Positions 29,815 through 36,743 of a stretch of 64,000 nt of DNA are shown in pieces. Positions within the stretch are counted from its first letter, which is position 1, and every line of letters starts with the position of its first letter. The notes under the pieces are model-generated. The model made no database searches and was not told the DNA's origin. It was given only the letters and a program-made list of their open reading frames with translations. The DNA is from Holophagales bacterium (lineage in GTDB: Bacteria; Acidobacteriota; Thermoanaerobaculia; Multivoradales; Multivoraceae), in NCBI GenBank assembly GCA_009845425.1, contig VXZQ01000002.1:1-64000 (forward strand), written 5' to 3'. Made by a program: the position numbers and the translations under genes.

Positions 29815-31880
29815 GGTTCGAGCCAGCGTGCGAGCCATCCCAGCACCTCTTCGTGCCATTGAACGCTGTTCGCCGGATTGAGCACCCAGTGGTTCTCGTC
29901 CGGGAAGTAGAGCAATCGGGCGGGCACGCCGCGGCGCTTGAGCGCCGTGAAGGCCGCCAACCCCTGGGTCTCGGGAACGCGGAAGTCGAGCGCGCCGTGG
30001 ATCACCAGCATCGGAGTCTGCCAGCGGTCGACCAGCATGGCCGGGTTGTGGCGTTCGTAGCCGTCCGTGTTGGCGAAGTAGCTCCCGAGGTGATCCCACT
30101 CGACGAACCACAGTTCCTCCGTCGTGTAGTACATCGAGCGCAGGTCGAACACGCCGTCGTGGTTGACCAGACAGCGGAAGCGGTCCGGCCAGGCCCCGGC
30201 GATCCAGTTCACCATGTAGCCGCCGTACGACGCGCCGAGCGCGCACACCCGGTCGCCGTCGAGGAACGGGTAGCGGTCGAGCGCCGCGGCGAGTCCCTTC
30301 TGCAGGTCCTCGAGCGGCTTGCCGCCCCAGTCGCCGCGGATCGAATCGGTGAAGTCCTGCCCGTACCCGACCGAGCCGTGGAAGTCGATCATCACCGCCG
30401 CGTAGCCGGCACCGGCATAGGCCTGCGGGTTCCAGCGGTAGTGGAAGCTGTTGCCGAAGGAACCCTGCGGCCCGCCGTGGATCAGGAAAGCGACCGGATA
30501 GCGGCGGTCGGGGTCGAAGTCGACCGGCCGCACCAGGTAGCCGTGCACCGTCTCGCCGTTCCAGCCGGCGAAGGCGAACTGCTCGTAGCTGCCCACCCGA
30601 GCCGCAGCCCGTTGCTCCGCGTTGACCGCGGTGAGCGGTTTCCGGCCGCTGCCGTCCGGTGCGCTCACGTAGAGCTCCGACGGGCCGGCCAGGTCGTTGT
30701 GAAGGGTCACGAGCCGGTCCCCCGACACCGCCAGACCGGCGATCGAGCCCTCGCCGTGCAGCCGCGTCACCCCACCGCCGGCCACGTCGACGGCGAACAG
30801 GCTCCGCTGGCCGACGTCGGCCGCGGTGACGTAGAGCGTCCCGCCGTCGGCCGAGAAGACGAGGCCCGACACGGAGCGGTCCCATTCGGCGGTCAGCGCC
30901 CGCTCGTCCTCGAGCCGGGCACCGTTGACGCGAGCCAGCCGGACATGGAACCGGTCGGACTCGTAGCCTGGCCGCTCCATCGCAAGCCAGGCCAGGGTGT
31001 CGCCGTCCGGCGCCAGCACGGGGTGGCTGTCCCAGGCCGGATTGGAGGCGGTGAGATTGACCGGAGGAGCGCTCCTGTCCGCGGGAGCCAGATAGAGATC
31101 GAAGTTCGTCGACCAGGCTTCCCCGGTACCGCCGAGCCGCGAGGCGAAGATGACCGCGTCGCCGCCATGCCCGAAGGCGATCTCCTCCGCGCCGCCGAAG
31201 GGCTTCGGCGGCGCGTCCTGGTCGAGCCCCCGCATCAGGTCGACCGGCTCTCCGGCAGCAGCGCCCGAATCGTCGAGTTCCAGGACGAAGACGTGCGACC
31301 GCCGACCGTCCTTCCAGACATCCCAATGGCGCACGAATAGGTCGTCGTAGACCACGCCTGTGGTCTTCCCGGCCGCACGCTCCTCGAGTCGTGCCGCCGT
31401 GCAGTCCAGCGTTTCGCACTCAACGAACACATCCATCGTGAGGGCGATCCTGCGGCCGTCCGGCGATACGACCAGATTGCCCGCGTCGAGCGGCAGGTCG
31501 GTCACCTGGTGCGGTTCGCCGCCGGACACGGGCAGGCGCCACACCTGGGAGCTGCCGGAGCGGGTCGACAGGAAGAACAGGCCACCGCCATCCGGCGCCC
31601 ACCGGGGATGAAAGTCGGCCGCCTCGTTCGTGGTGAGCCGGCGGGGTTCCGAGCCGTCCAGGGGCGCGATCCAGATGTCCGTCCGCCCGCGATTCGCCTC
31701 GAGATCCGTTGTCCGGACCGTGAAGGCAACCGCCGAGCCGTCCGGCGACATCTGCGGGTCGGAGAGCCGCTCCATCGCCAGCATGTCGTGGACCGAGAAC
31801 GGGTGTGTCTCCTGTGCCGGAACCGCCCCGGCAGCAAGGAAGACCGGGACGACCAGAGCGGCAGGCGAGAAGCGGCGCAT
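29811..31880 (-). CDS. exported S9-family prolyl oligopeptidase-type peptidase
   Basis: This 689-residue serine peptidase has an N-terminal signal peptide (start chosen at ATG 31880; the longer frame to 31946 would cover the divergent promoter). A TolB/WD40-like beta-propeller (about 40-440) precedes the alpha/beta hydrolase domain. The triad is Ser551 in GASYGGYM, Asp632 in HGALDFRVP and His664 in ENHW. The family is DPP-IV / acylaminoacyl-peptidase-like and cleaves short peptides in the periplasm. It is coupled to the exported methyltransferase by a GTGA overlap and divergent from the AMIN protein. It fits the set of secreted peptidases in this window (DUF885, M14, M28). Confidence 0.93.
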   Translation of the reverse strand: MRRFSPAALVVPVFLAAGAVPAQETHPFSVHDMLAMERLSDPQMSPDGSAVAFTVRTTDLEANRGRTDIWIAPLDGSEPRRLTTNEAADFHPRWAPDGGGLFFLSTRSGSSQVWRLPVSGGEPHQVTDLPLDAGNLVVSPDGRRIALTMDVFVECETLDCTAARLEERAAGKTTGVVYDDLFVRHWDVWKDGRRSHVFVLELDDSGAAAGEPVDLMRGLDQDAPPKPFGGAEEIAFGHGGDAVIFASRLGGTGEAWSTNFDLYLAPADRSAPPVNLTASNPAWDSHPVLAPDGDTLAWLAMERPGYESDRFHVRLARVNGARLEDERALTAEWDRSVSGLVFSADGGTLYVTAADVGQRSLFAVDVAGGGVTRLHGEGSIAGLAVSGDRLVTLHNDLAGPSELYVSAPDGSGRKPLTAVNAEQRAAARVGSYEQFAFAGWNGETVHGYLVRPVDFDPDRRYPVAFLIHGGPQGSFGNSFHYRWNPQAYAGAGYAAVMIDFHGSVGYGQDFTDSIRGDWGGKPLEDLQKGLAAALDRYPFLDGDRVCALGASYGGYMVNWIAGAWPDRFRCLVNHDGVFDLRSMYYTTEELWFVEWDHLGSYFANTDGYERHNPAMLVDRWQTPMLVIHGALDFRVPETQGLAAFTALKRRGVPARLLYFPDENHWVLNPANSVQWHEEVLGWLARWLEP

Positions 31881-31891
31881 GGCTGAGGCGC

Positions 31892-31931
31892 ACGCTATCG
31901 CACGGATCCCAGGGCAGGCGGGTGCTAGAGT
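31892..31931. promoter_or_regulatory. divergent promoter region of the S9 peptidase and AMIN genes
   Basis: In the 71-base gap, TAGCGT (31892-31897 on the minus strand, 11 bases before the peptidase ATG) and TAGAGT (31926-31931 on the plus strand, 20 bases before the AMIN ATG) are candidate -10 boxes. No -35 or operator is convincing. Confidence 0.35.
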
Positions 31932-31951
31932 GCCTTCTGGTAACACCCATC

Positions 31952-32734
31952 ATGAGAGTTCTCATCCTCCTTGTCTCAGCGCTCCTGAGTTCGGCCGTCG
32001 CGGCCCAGCCGAACCGACTCACAACGGCCCGGCTGGACGGCGATGTACTGCGACTGGACGTTTCCGCTAACCCGCAGGCAGTGCGGCACTTCCCCTTGGC
32101 CAGCCCACCGCGCGTGGTGATCGACCTCTTCGGAATCGACCGATCCGCCGCCGAGTTGCCGAAACCGCCACAGGCCAGTTCGGCGTTCGAGGTGCGTACC
32201 GGCGAGCACGCCGACTTCCTGCGCGTGGTCGTCGACCTGCGGTCGGCCCTGCCGTCCTACCAGGTACGCCAGTCGGAAGGGCTCATCGAGGTCGGTCTCG
32301 GCTCCGGCACCCTGCCGCCATCGGCGACCGGCGTTCTGATCGGTGAGTCGCCCGTTCCGGGATCACCGTCAGCGCCTCGCCCGGTTGCCGCTCCGGTGGT
32401 CGACGTCGCCGTCGAAGCCGCGCCAGCCGTACCACCGGCTGCGGCGACCTCCCCTGTATCGCCAGCTCCAACCGGTAGCGAACTGCAGAACCTCGACGAC
32501 CTGACGACCGACGAACTGCTGGCCCTGATCGACGCGGAACTCGCCGCGGCGGGGCTCGATCAGCAGCAAACCGCGGAAGAGTTGATCGAGCAGGTCGAGG
32601 CCGAGCTCGCCGCCCGGCCCGGCATCCCGGCCGTCTCAGAGGCGCCGGCCGAACCGGAAGAGCGGGCGCCCGTCGAGGAAGGCGACCCCGCGGATCGGCC
32701 GCCGTTCCGCTTCATCGACGAGCCGCCCGACTAG
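31952..32734 (+). CDS. exported AMIN-domain protein
   Basis: This 260-residue protein has a signal peptide (1-18, ending VAAQP) and an AMIN domain at about 20-110, with the typical RVVIDLFGI and LRVVVDLR strands. AMIN domains target amidases and PilQ-type secretins to peptidoglycan or septal sites. Here the domain is followed only by a Pro/Ala-rich, then acidic Glu-rich tail (about 115-260) and no enzyme domain. It may be a localisation or scaffold protein of the envelope. The longer frame from 31805 is rejected because ATG 31952 starts the signal peptide. Its TAG overlaps the stop of the convergent membrane protein within CTAG (32731-32734). Confidence 0.82.
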   Translation: MRVLILLVSALLSSAVAAQPNRLTTARLDGDVLRLDVSANPQAVRHFPLASPPRVVIDLFGIDRSAAELPKPPQASSAFEVRTGEHADFLRVVVDLRSALPSYQVRQSEGLIEVGLGSGTLPPSATGVLIGESPVPGSPSAPRPVAAPVVDVAVEAAPAVPPAAATSPVSPAPTGSELQNLDDLTTDELLALIDAELAAAGLDQQQTAEELIEQVEAELAARPGIPAVSEAPAEPEERAPVEEGDPADRPPFRFIDEPPD

Positions 32735-33237
32735 CACCAGAAGCACCAGTGGTAGGGCGGCCGGAAGTAGGTGATCAGTCGGCCGCAGACGATGACGCCG
32801 ATCCAGCAGGCCAGTGAGATCGCCGCCGCGGTGCGGGCGCTCACGGGCGCCGGCGACCCGGCCGCGGCCGCCCGCACGGGCCGGAACGCGAACCGGTAGA
32901 AGACGAGGATGTTCAGGCCGGCGATCGCCATCAACGACAGCTTGACCTGGAACGCCGGGTTGTAGAGATACTGGTTCGGAGCGCTGACCACGAACAGGAA
33001 GCCGGTGCACAGGTTGAGGGCGTAGCCGCCCACGCCCCAGGGCACGAGGCGGTGCAGCGCGTCCATCGGCACGCCCCGGGCGACCCCGAGCAGGCGGAGG
33101 TCCCACAGCCCGATGCAGCCGATCAGCAGGGAGAGACCCAGGAAGTGGAGAGACTCCACCGTCGGCCAGCCCCAGGAGGTGTGCATGAAGTTGTAGATGC
33201 CGCTCTCCTGGCCGATCGAGTACAGCAGGTCTTCCAT
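32731..33237 (-). CDS. four-helix membrane protein, paralogue A
   Basis: This 168-residue polytopic membrane protein starts at ATG 33237 (MEDLLYSIG). The longer frame to 33558 runs over the neighbouring gene and is rejected. About four helices carry FLGLSLLIGCIGLWDLRLLG, a central YNPAFQVKL, and a last helix ending ITYF. The same layout (N-terminal Trp-rich segment, His in the first helix, LRLLGVA-G-VP, N-P-F-K, terminal G-R-hydrophobic-YF/YT) is repeated in the next gene, so the two are paralogues and may form a heterodimer. I do not recognise a function; a DUF6644-like or related family is possible. Third gene of the DUF885 operon, 20 bases after its paralogue. Confidence 0.7.
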   Translation of the reverse strand: MEDLLYSIGQESGIYNFMHTSWGWPTVESLHFLGLSLLIGCIGLWDLRLLGVARGVPMDALHRLVPWGVGGYALNLCTGFLFVVSAPNQYLYNPAFQVKLSLMAIAGLNILVFYRFAFRPVRAAAAGSPAPVSARTAAAISLACWIGVIVCGRLITYFRPPYHWCFWC

Positions 33238-33257
33238 GGCCTTTGCCCGTTCCCGTC

Positions 33258-33761
33258 TCAGTACAGCAGGTGCGAGGCCAGCATGACCTTCGCGGTGTAG
33301 GCGAGAAAGCGGCCGGAAGTGATGACGGAGACCCAGAGCACGAGCGATACCGCCGCCAGCACCTTCTCCTTTCGCGGCGCCGGCAACGGGTCGTGGCGTG
33401 AGTCCCCCAGCACGCCGCGCATCACCGCTCTCATGATCCAGAGCGCCGCGGCGATCGCCGCCAGTTTGAAGTAGAAGACCGGGTTGGTCAGCGCCTTGGC
33501 GGGGTACGCCAGGAGCAGCGCGAGTCCGGACAACGTGACCACCAGGAGGCTCGCCCACAGCACCGGCAGGTAGCGCCGCATGAGTGACCGGGGCACGCCC
33601 GGCGCGACGCCCAGGATGCGGAGGTCCGTCACCACGTGGATACCGGCCACGAAGGCCATCCCGATCGAGTGGAAGACGAGGCTCGAGAAGAACGCCCCAC
33701 CCGACTCCCGCATCCAGGTCGACGGGCGGGTCTCTTCGAGCCAGATCAGAAAGTCGATCAC
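33258..33761 (-). CDS. four-helix membrane protein, paralogue B
   Basis: This 167-residue membrane protein is a paralogue of the preceding one: FFSSLVFHSIGMAF-x-x-GIHVVTDLRILGVAPGVP parallels its LHFLGLSLLIG...LRLLGVARGVP. The TNPVFYFKL segment and the C-terminal SGRFLAYTAKVM also match. Conserved His and Arg in membrane segments could bind haem or quinone, but that is inference. It lies 19 bases after the DUF885 gene and is co-transcribed with it. Tandem pairs of such short paralogues suggest a heteromeric membrane complex. Function unknown. Confidence 0.7.
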   Translation of the reverse strand: MIDFLIWLEETRPSTWMRESGGAFFSSLVFHSIGMAFVAGIHVVTDLRILGVAPGVPRSLMRRYLPVLWASLLVVTLSGLALLLAYPAKALTNPVFYFKLAAIAAALWIMRAVMRGVLGDSRHDPLPAPRKEKVLAAVSLVLWVSVITSGRFLAYTAKVMLASHLLY

Positions 33762-33780
33762 CCTCGCGGCCCGGACGCGG

Positions 33781-35547
33781 CTACTGACGCTGCTCTTCGA
33801 TCCAGTCGGAGATCAGCTCTTCGAGAATGTCCAGCGGCACCGAACCATTGGCCAGCACGGCGTCGTGGAAGTGGCGCACATCGAAGTCGCTGCCCAGGGC
33901 CTCCTCGGCCCGCCCGCGCAGTTCCCGGATCTTCAGTTCGCCCATCTTGTAGGCCAGCGCCTGGCCCGGCCAACTGATGTAGCGGTCGGTCTCGGTCGTG
34001 ACCTCGTGCAGCGAGAGCGCCGTGTTCTCGGCCAGGTAGTCGAGCATCTGCTGGCGCGTCCAGCCGAAGGCGTGCACGCCGGTGTCGACCACGAGCCGGC
34101 AGGCTCGCCAGATCTCGTAGGTCAGGCGGCCGAAGTTGCTGTACGGATCCTCGTAGATGCCCGCCTCGAGCCCGAGGTACTCGGCGTACAGGCCCCAGCC
34201 CTCGCCGAAGGCCGAGAGGTAGTCGTGGCGGCGGAACTCCGGCCCGGCGTCGATCTCGGCCGCGATCGCGTTCTGGAGGTGATGACCCGGCACCGCCTCG
34301 TGCAGGGTAAGCGCCGCCAGCGCGTAGAGGGGCCGACTCGGAAGGTTGTACGTGTTGACCCAGTAGATGCCGGGCTGGGTGCTGTTGTAGGGGGCGGACA
34401 CGTAGCGGCCAGCGGTGTATTTCGGCGCCATGTGGTCCGGGACCGGCTCAACCGTGTAGGGGACGCGCGGCAAGGTGGCGAACAGGGACGGCAGCTTGCC
34501 GTCCATCGTCTTTGCGATCCAAGCGGCGCGCTCCAGCAACTCCTGCGCGGTCTTCGGGTAGAAGCGCGGGTCGGTGCGCAGGAAGTCGAGGAACTCGGCG
34601 TAGGACCCCTCGAAGCCGATCTCCCGGATCACCTCGGCCATCTCGGCCCGGATCCGCGCGACCTCGCTGAGGCCGATCTCGTGGACCTCCTGCGGCGTCA
34701 CGTCGAGCGTGGTGAACCAGCGCACCTGCTCCCCGTAGTACGCCTGGCCGCCCGGCAGGTCGGAGGCGCCGACGGTCTCCCGGGCGCCCGGCAGGTACTC
34801 GCCGACGAAGAAGTCGTAGAACCCCTGGTACGCAGGCACGACCGCCTCCGTAATCGCCGCCTCGGCAGCCGTCAGGATGCGCTCGCGGTCCATCTCTCCG
34901 AGCGACGCCGGCACCTCCTCGAAGGGCACCCAGAAGGCGCTGTCCTGCGGGTCATCGACGATGTGGGCAGAGATCGTGTCCTCGTAGCCCTCGAGGGTCA
35001 CCCGGGGCAGAGTGAAGCCACGCTCGATCCCCGCGCGCATGTGGCCCTGCTGCTGCTCGAAGTATGCCGGGATCGCCCTCATCCGAGCGATGTAGTCGTC
35101 GTAGTGGTCCACCGTCTGGAAGGGCATCGGGCGGTACATGCGGGCGAACCCCATGTGGAAGCCGGAGTCCGCGTTGAGTGGCATCTCGTAGCCGCCGAAC
35201 TCGAAGCCCTGCACGCTGCTCCGGAGCTGGCGCTCGAACATCCGTGCGCTGATCCGGTCCGCCGCGCTAAGTCCCGAGACGTCGATCGCCTCGAAACGCC
35301 GAAGCAGGTCGCGGCGCCGTTCGACCCGGCGCTCGATCGCCGGAAGCGTCATGTCGGCCAGTTCGTCGTTGCGGCTGTGATCCCCGACGCTGGTCGCGAA
35401 CTGCGGGCTCTCTGTGAGCCTCGCCGCCCAGTCCTCGTCGAACAGAGCATAGAGCTGTTCCCGGGCATCCTGGGGCGGCGCACAGGCGACGAACGCCGTC
35501 AGCACCAGCAGAGTGGAGACCACCCTGACCGCTATTGAAGTGCTCAT
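33781..35547 (-). CDS. DUF885 lipoprotein, probable zinc peptidase-like
   Basis: This 588-residue protein belongs to DUF885, a family with gluzincin-like metallopeptidase features. HEAVPGHH (416-423) is the metal-binding motif, followed downstream by FGEGWGLYAEYLG with a likely third ligand. The N-terminus has lipobox FVAC (Cys22), so it is envelope-anchored. The family is abundant and often duplicated in Acidobacteriota and related bacteria; few members have been tested. It leads an operon with two paralogous membrane proteins. Its -10-like TAGGGT is interleaved with that of the divergent SGNH gene. Confidence 0.88.
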   Translation of the reverse strand: MSTSIAVRVVSTLLVLTAFVACAPPQDAREQLYALFDEDWAARLTESPQFATSVGDHSRNDELADMTLPAIERRVERRRDLLRRFEAIDVSGLSAADRISARMFERQLRSSVQGFEFGGYEMPLNADSGFHMGFARMYRPMPFQTVDHYDDYIARMRAIPAYFEQQQGHMRAGIERGFTLPRVTLEGYEDTISAHIVDDPQDSAFWVPFEEVPASLGEMDRERILTAAEAAITEAVVPAYQGFYDFFVGEYLPGARETVGASDLPGGQAYYGEQVRWFTTLDVTPQEVHEIGLSEVARIRAEMAEVIREIGFEGSYAEFLDFLRTDPRFYPKTAQELLERAAWIAKTMDGKLPSLFATLPRVPYTVEPVPDHMAPKYTAGRYVSAPYNSTQPGIYWVNTYNLPSRPLYALAALTLHEAVPGHHLQNAIAAEIDAGPEFRRHDYLSAFGEGWGLYAEYLGLEAGIYEDPYSNFGRLTYEIWRACRLVVDTGVHAFGWTRQQMLDYLAENTALSLHEVTTETDRYISWPGQALAYKMGELKIRELRGRAEEALGSDFDVRHFHDAVLANGSVPLDILEELISDWIEEQRQ

Positions 35548-35556
35548 CGAGGGGCG

Positions 35557-35573
35557 ACCCTATCGCGTAGGAT
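35557..35573. promoter_or_regulatory. interleaved divergent -10-like boxes
   Basis: ACCCTA (35557-35562), read on the minus strand as TAGGGT, is 9 bases before the DUF885 ATG. TAGGAT (35568-35573) on the plus strand is 12 bases before the SGNH GTG. Only five bases separate the boxes, so RNA polymerase can hardly occupy both promoters at once. Confidence 0.5.
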
Positions 35574-35585
35574 CCCCCCTCGCGC

Positions 35586-36743
35586 GTGAAGAACCTGACC
35601 GCTCTCCTGCTCCTCGTCGTTTCGGCCGCCGCTCCCGCGGCTTCCACCCTGGAACTGCGGTCCGGCGACCGGATCTGTCTGGTGGGCAACACCTTCGCGG
35701 AGAGATTCCAGCTCTTCGGCTACTTCGAGAGCGGGCTGCTCGCCGCCTTTCCCGACCTGGAGCTGTCGGTGCGCAACCTCGCCTGGTCGGCAGACGAGAC
35801 GGCGCTGCGGCCGCGACCGCTGGACTTCGGCGCGGTCGACCGCCATCTCGAGGCGCAGGGCGCCGATGTCGTCCTGCTGTTCTACGGCGCCAATGAGTCG
35901 TTCGCCGGCGACGAGGGTCTGCCCGGGTTCAGGAACAACCTCGGCAGGCTGCTCCGCCACGTCTCGAAGCAGCACTACAACGGCTCCGAACCGGCGCGTA
36001 TCGCTCTCGTTTCGCCGATACCGCAGCAGGCGCTGCCCTCCGGCCACGGGCTCGGCGCGGCGGCGGTCGAACGCCGCAACGTCGACCTCCGGGCTTACGC
36101 CGAGGCGGCCGAAGCTGTCGCGGCCGAGAACGGTGTGCCCTTCCTCGACATCTTCGACGGCGTGGCCGCCGCGTTCGCGGGCGAACCGGCGCCGTTGACG
36201 ATCAACGGCGTGCATCTGAACGAGGCCGGCTACTGGCACGCCGCCCGGGTGCTTCTCGGAGCGCTCGGCGCTTCGGCGCCGGATACGGTCGTCACCTCGG
36301 CCGAAGGCGGCGGCGAACTGGAGATCCGCCCGCCCGTTCTGCCGCCGGGGCCCAACGGGAGTCCGGACCGCCTCCGGATCAGCGTCCGCGACCTGGCTCC
36401 CGGCTACTACGCCCTGCGGCGCGGCGATCAGACCCTGGCCTCCGCCAGCGACGGAGACTGGGCGAAGGGACTCGACATTCAGGCGACGCCGGCCATCACA
36501 GCGCTGGTGGAGGCCGGCGACGGCCTGCGCCGCGTGGTGCTGCGCAAGAGCCGGCTGTTCTTCGACCGCTACCGCGCCGTGAACGGCTACTACATCTACG
36601 GCGGGCGCAAGGAGCCCTTCGGCGTTCACTCCTTCCCGCCCGAGATGGTCCGCTTCGACGAACTGGTCGGTGAACTCGACGACGAGGCCCGCGACCTTGC
36701 GCACTCGGGCGAAACCTGGCGATTGGAGCGCGTCGACCGATGA
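35586..36743 (+). CDS. exported SGNH/GDSL-like hydrolase
   Basis: This 385-residue protein has a signal peptide (about 1-19). It belongs to the SGNH hydrolase fold: block I is LVGNTFAERF (GNT in place of GDS), block III LFYGANESF, and block V NGVHLNEAGY. A Thr instead of the nucleophile Ser is a feature of related proteins that I remember next to PVC-type dehydrogenases, so it may be a subfamily trait rather than damage. Catalysis may be altered or absent. Residues about 230-385 form a second, uncharacterised beta-rich domain. GTG start with a -10-like TAGGAT 12 bases upstream. Its stop overlaps the next ATG as ATGA, so it is coupled to the PVC-type dehydrogenase. Confidence 0.8.
   Translation: MKNLTALLLLVVSAAAPAASTLELRSGDRICLVGNTFAERFQLFGYFESGLLAAFPDLELSVRNLAWSADETALRPRPLDFGAVDRHLEAQGADVVLLFYGANESFAGDEGLPGFRNNLGRLLRHVSKQHYNGSEPARIALVSPIPQQALPSGHGLGAAAVERRNVDLRAYAEAAEAVAAENGVPFLDIFDGVAAAFAGEPAPLTINGVHLNEAGYWHAARVLLGALGASAPDTVVTSAEGGGELEIRPPVLPPGPNGSPDRLRISVRDLAPGYYALRRGDQTLASASDGDWAKGLDIQATPAITALVEAGDGLRRVVLRKSRLFFDRYRAVNGYYIYGGRKEPFGVHSFPPEMVRFDELVGELDDEARDLAHSGETWRLERVDR

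Noticed and set aside
29815..31419. Upstream extension of the methyltransferase frame
   Set aside because: Overlaps the S9 peptidase in another frame; the GTG at 29814 gives a signal peptide and a GTGA overlap.
33238..33558. Upstream extension of membrane paralogue A
   Set aside because: Overlaps paralogue B and is not hydrophobic; ATG 33237 starts the conserved part.
35586..36743. SGNH gene as a pseudogene because GDS is GNT
   Set aside because: The frame is intact, coupled to the next gene, and other blocks are kept; a subfamily trait is more likely.
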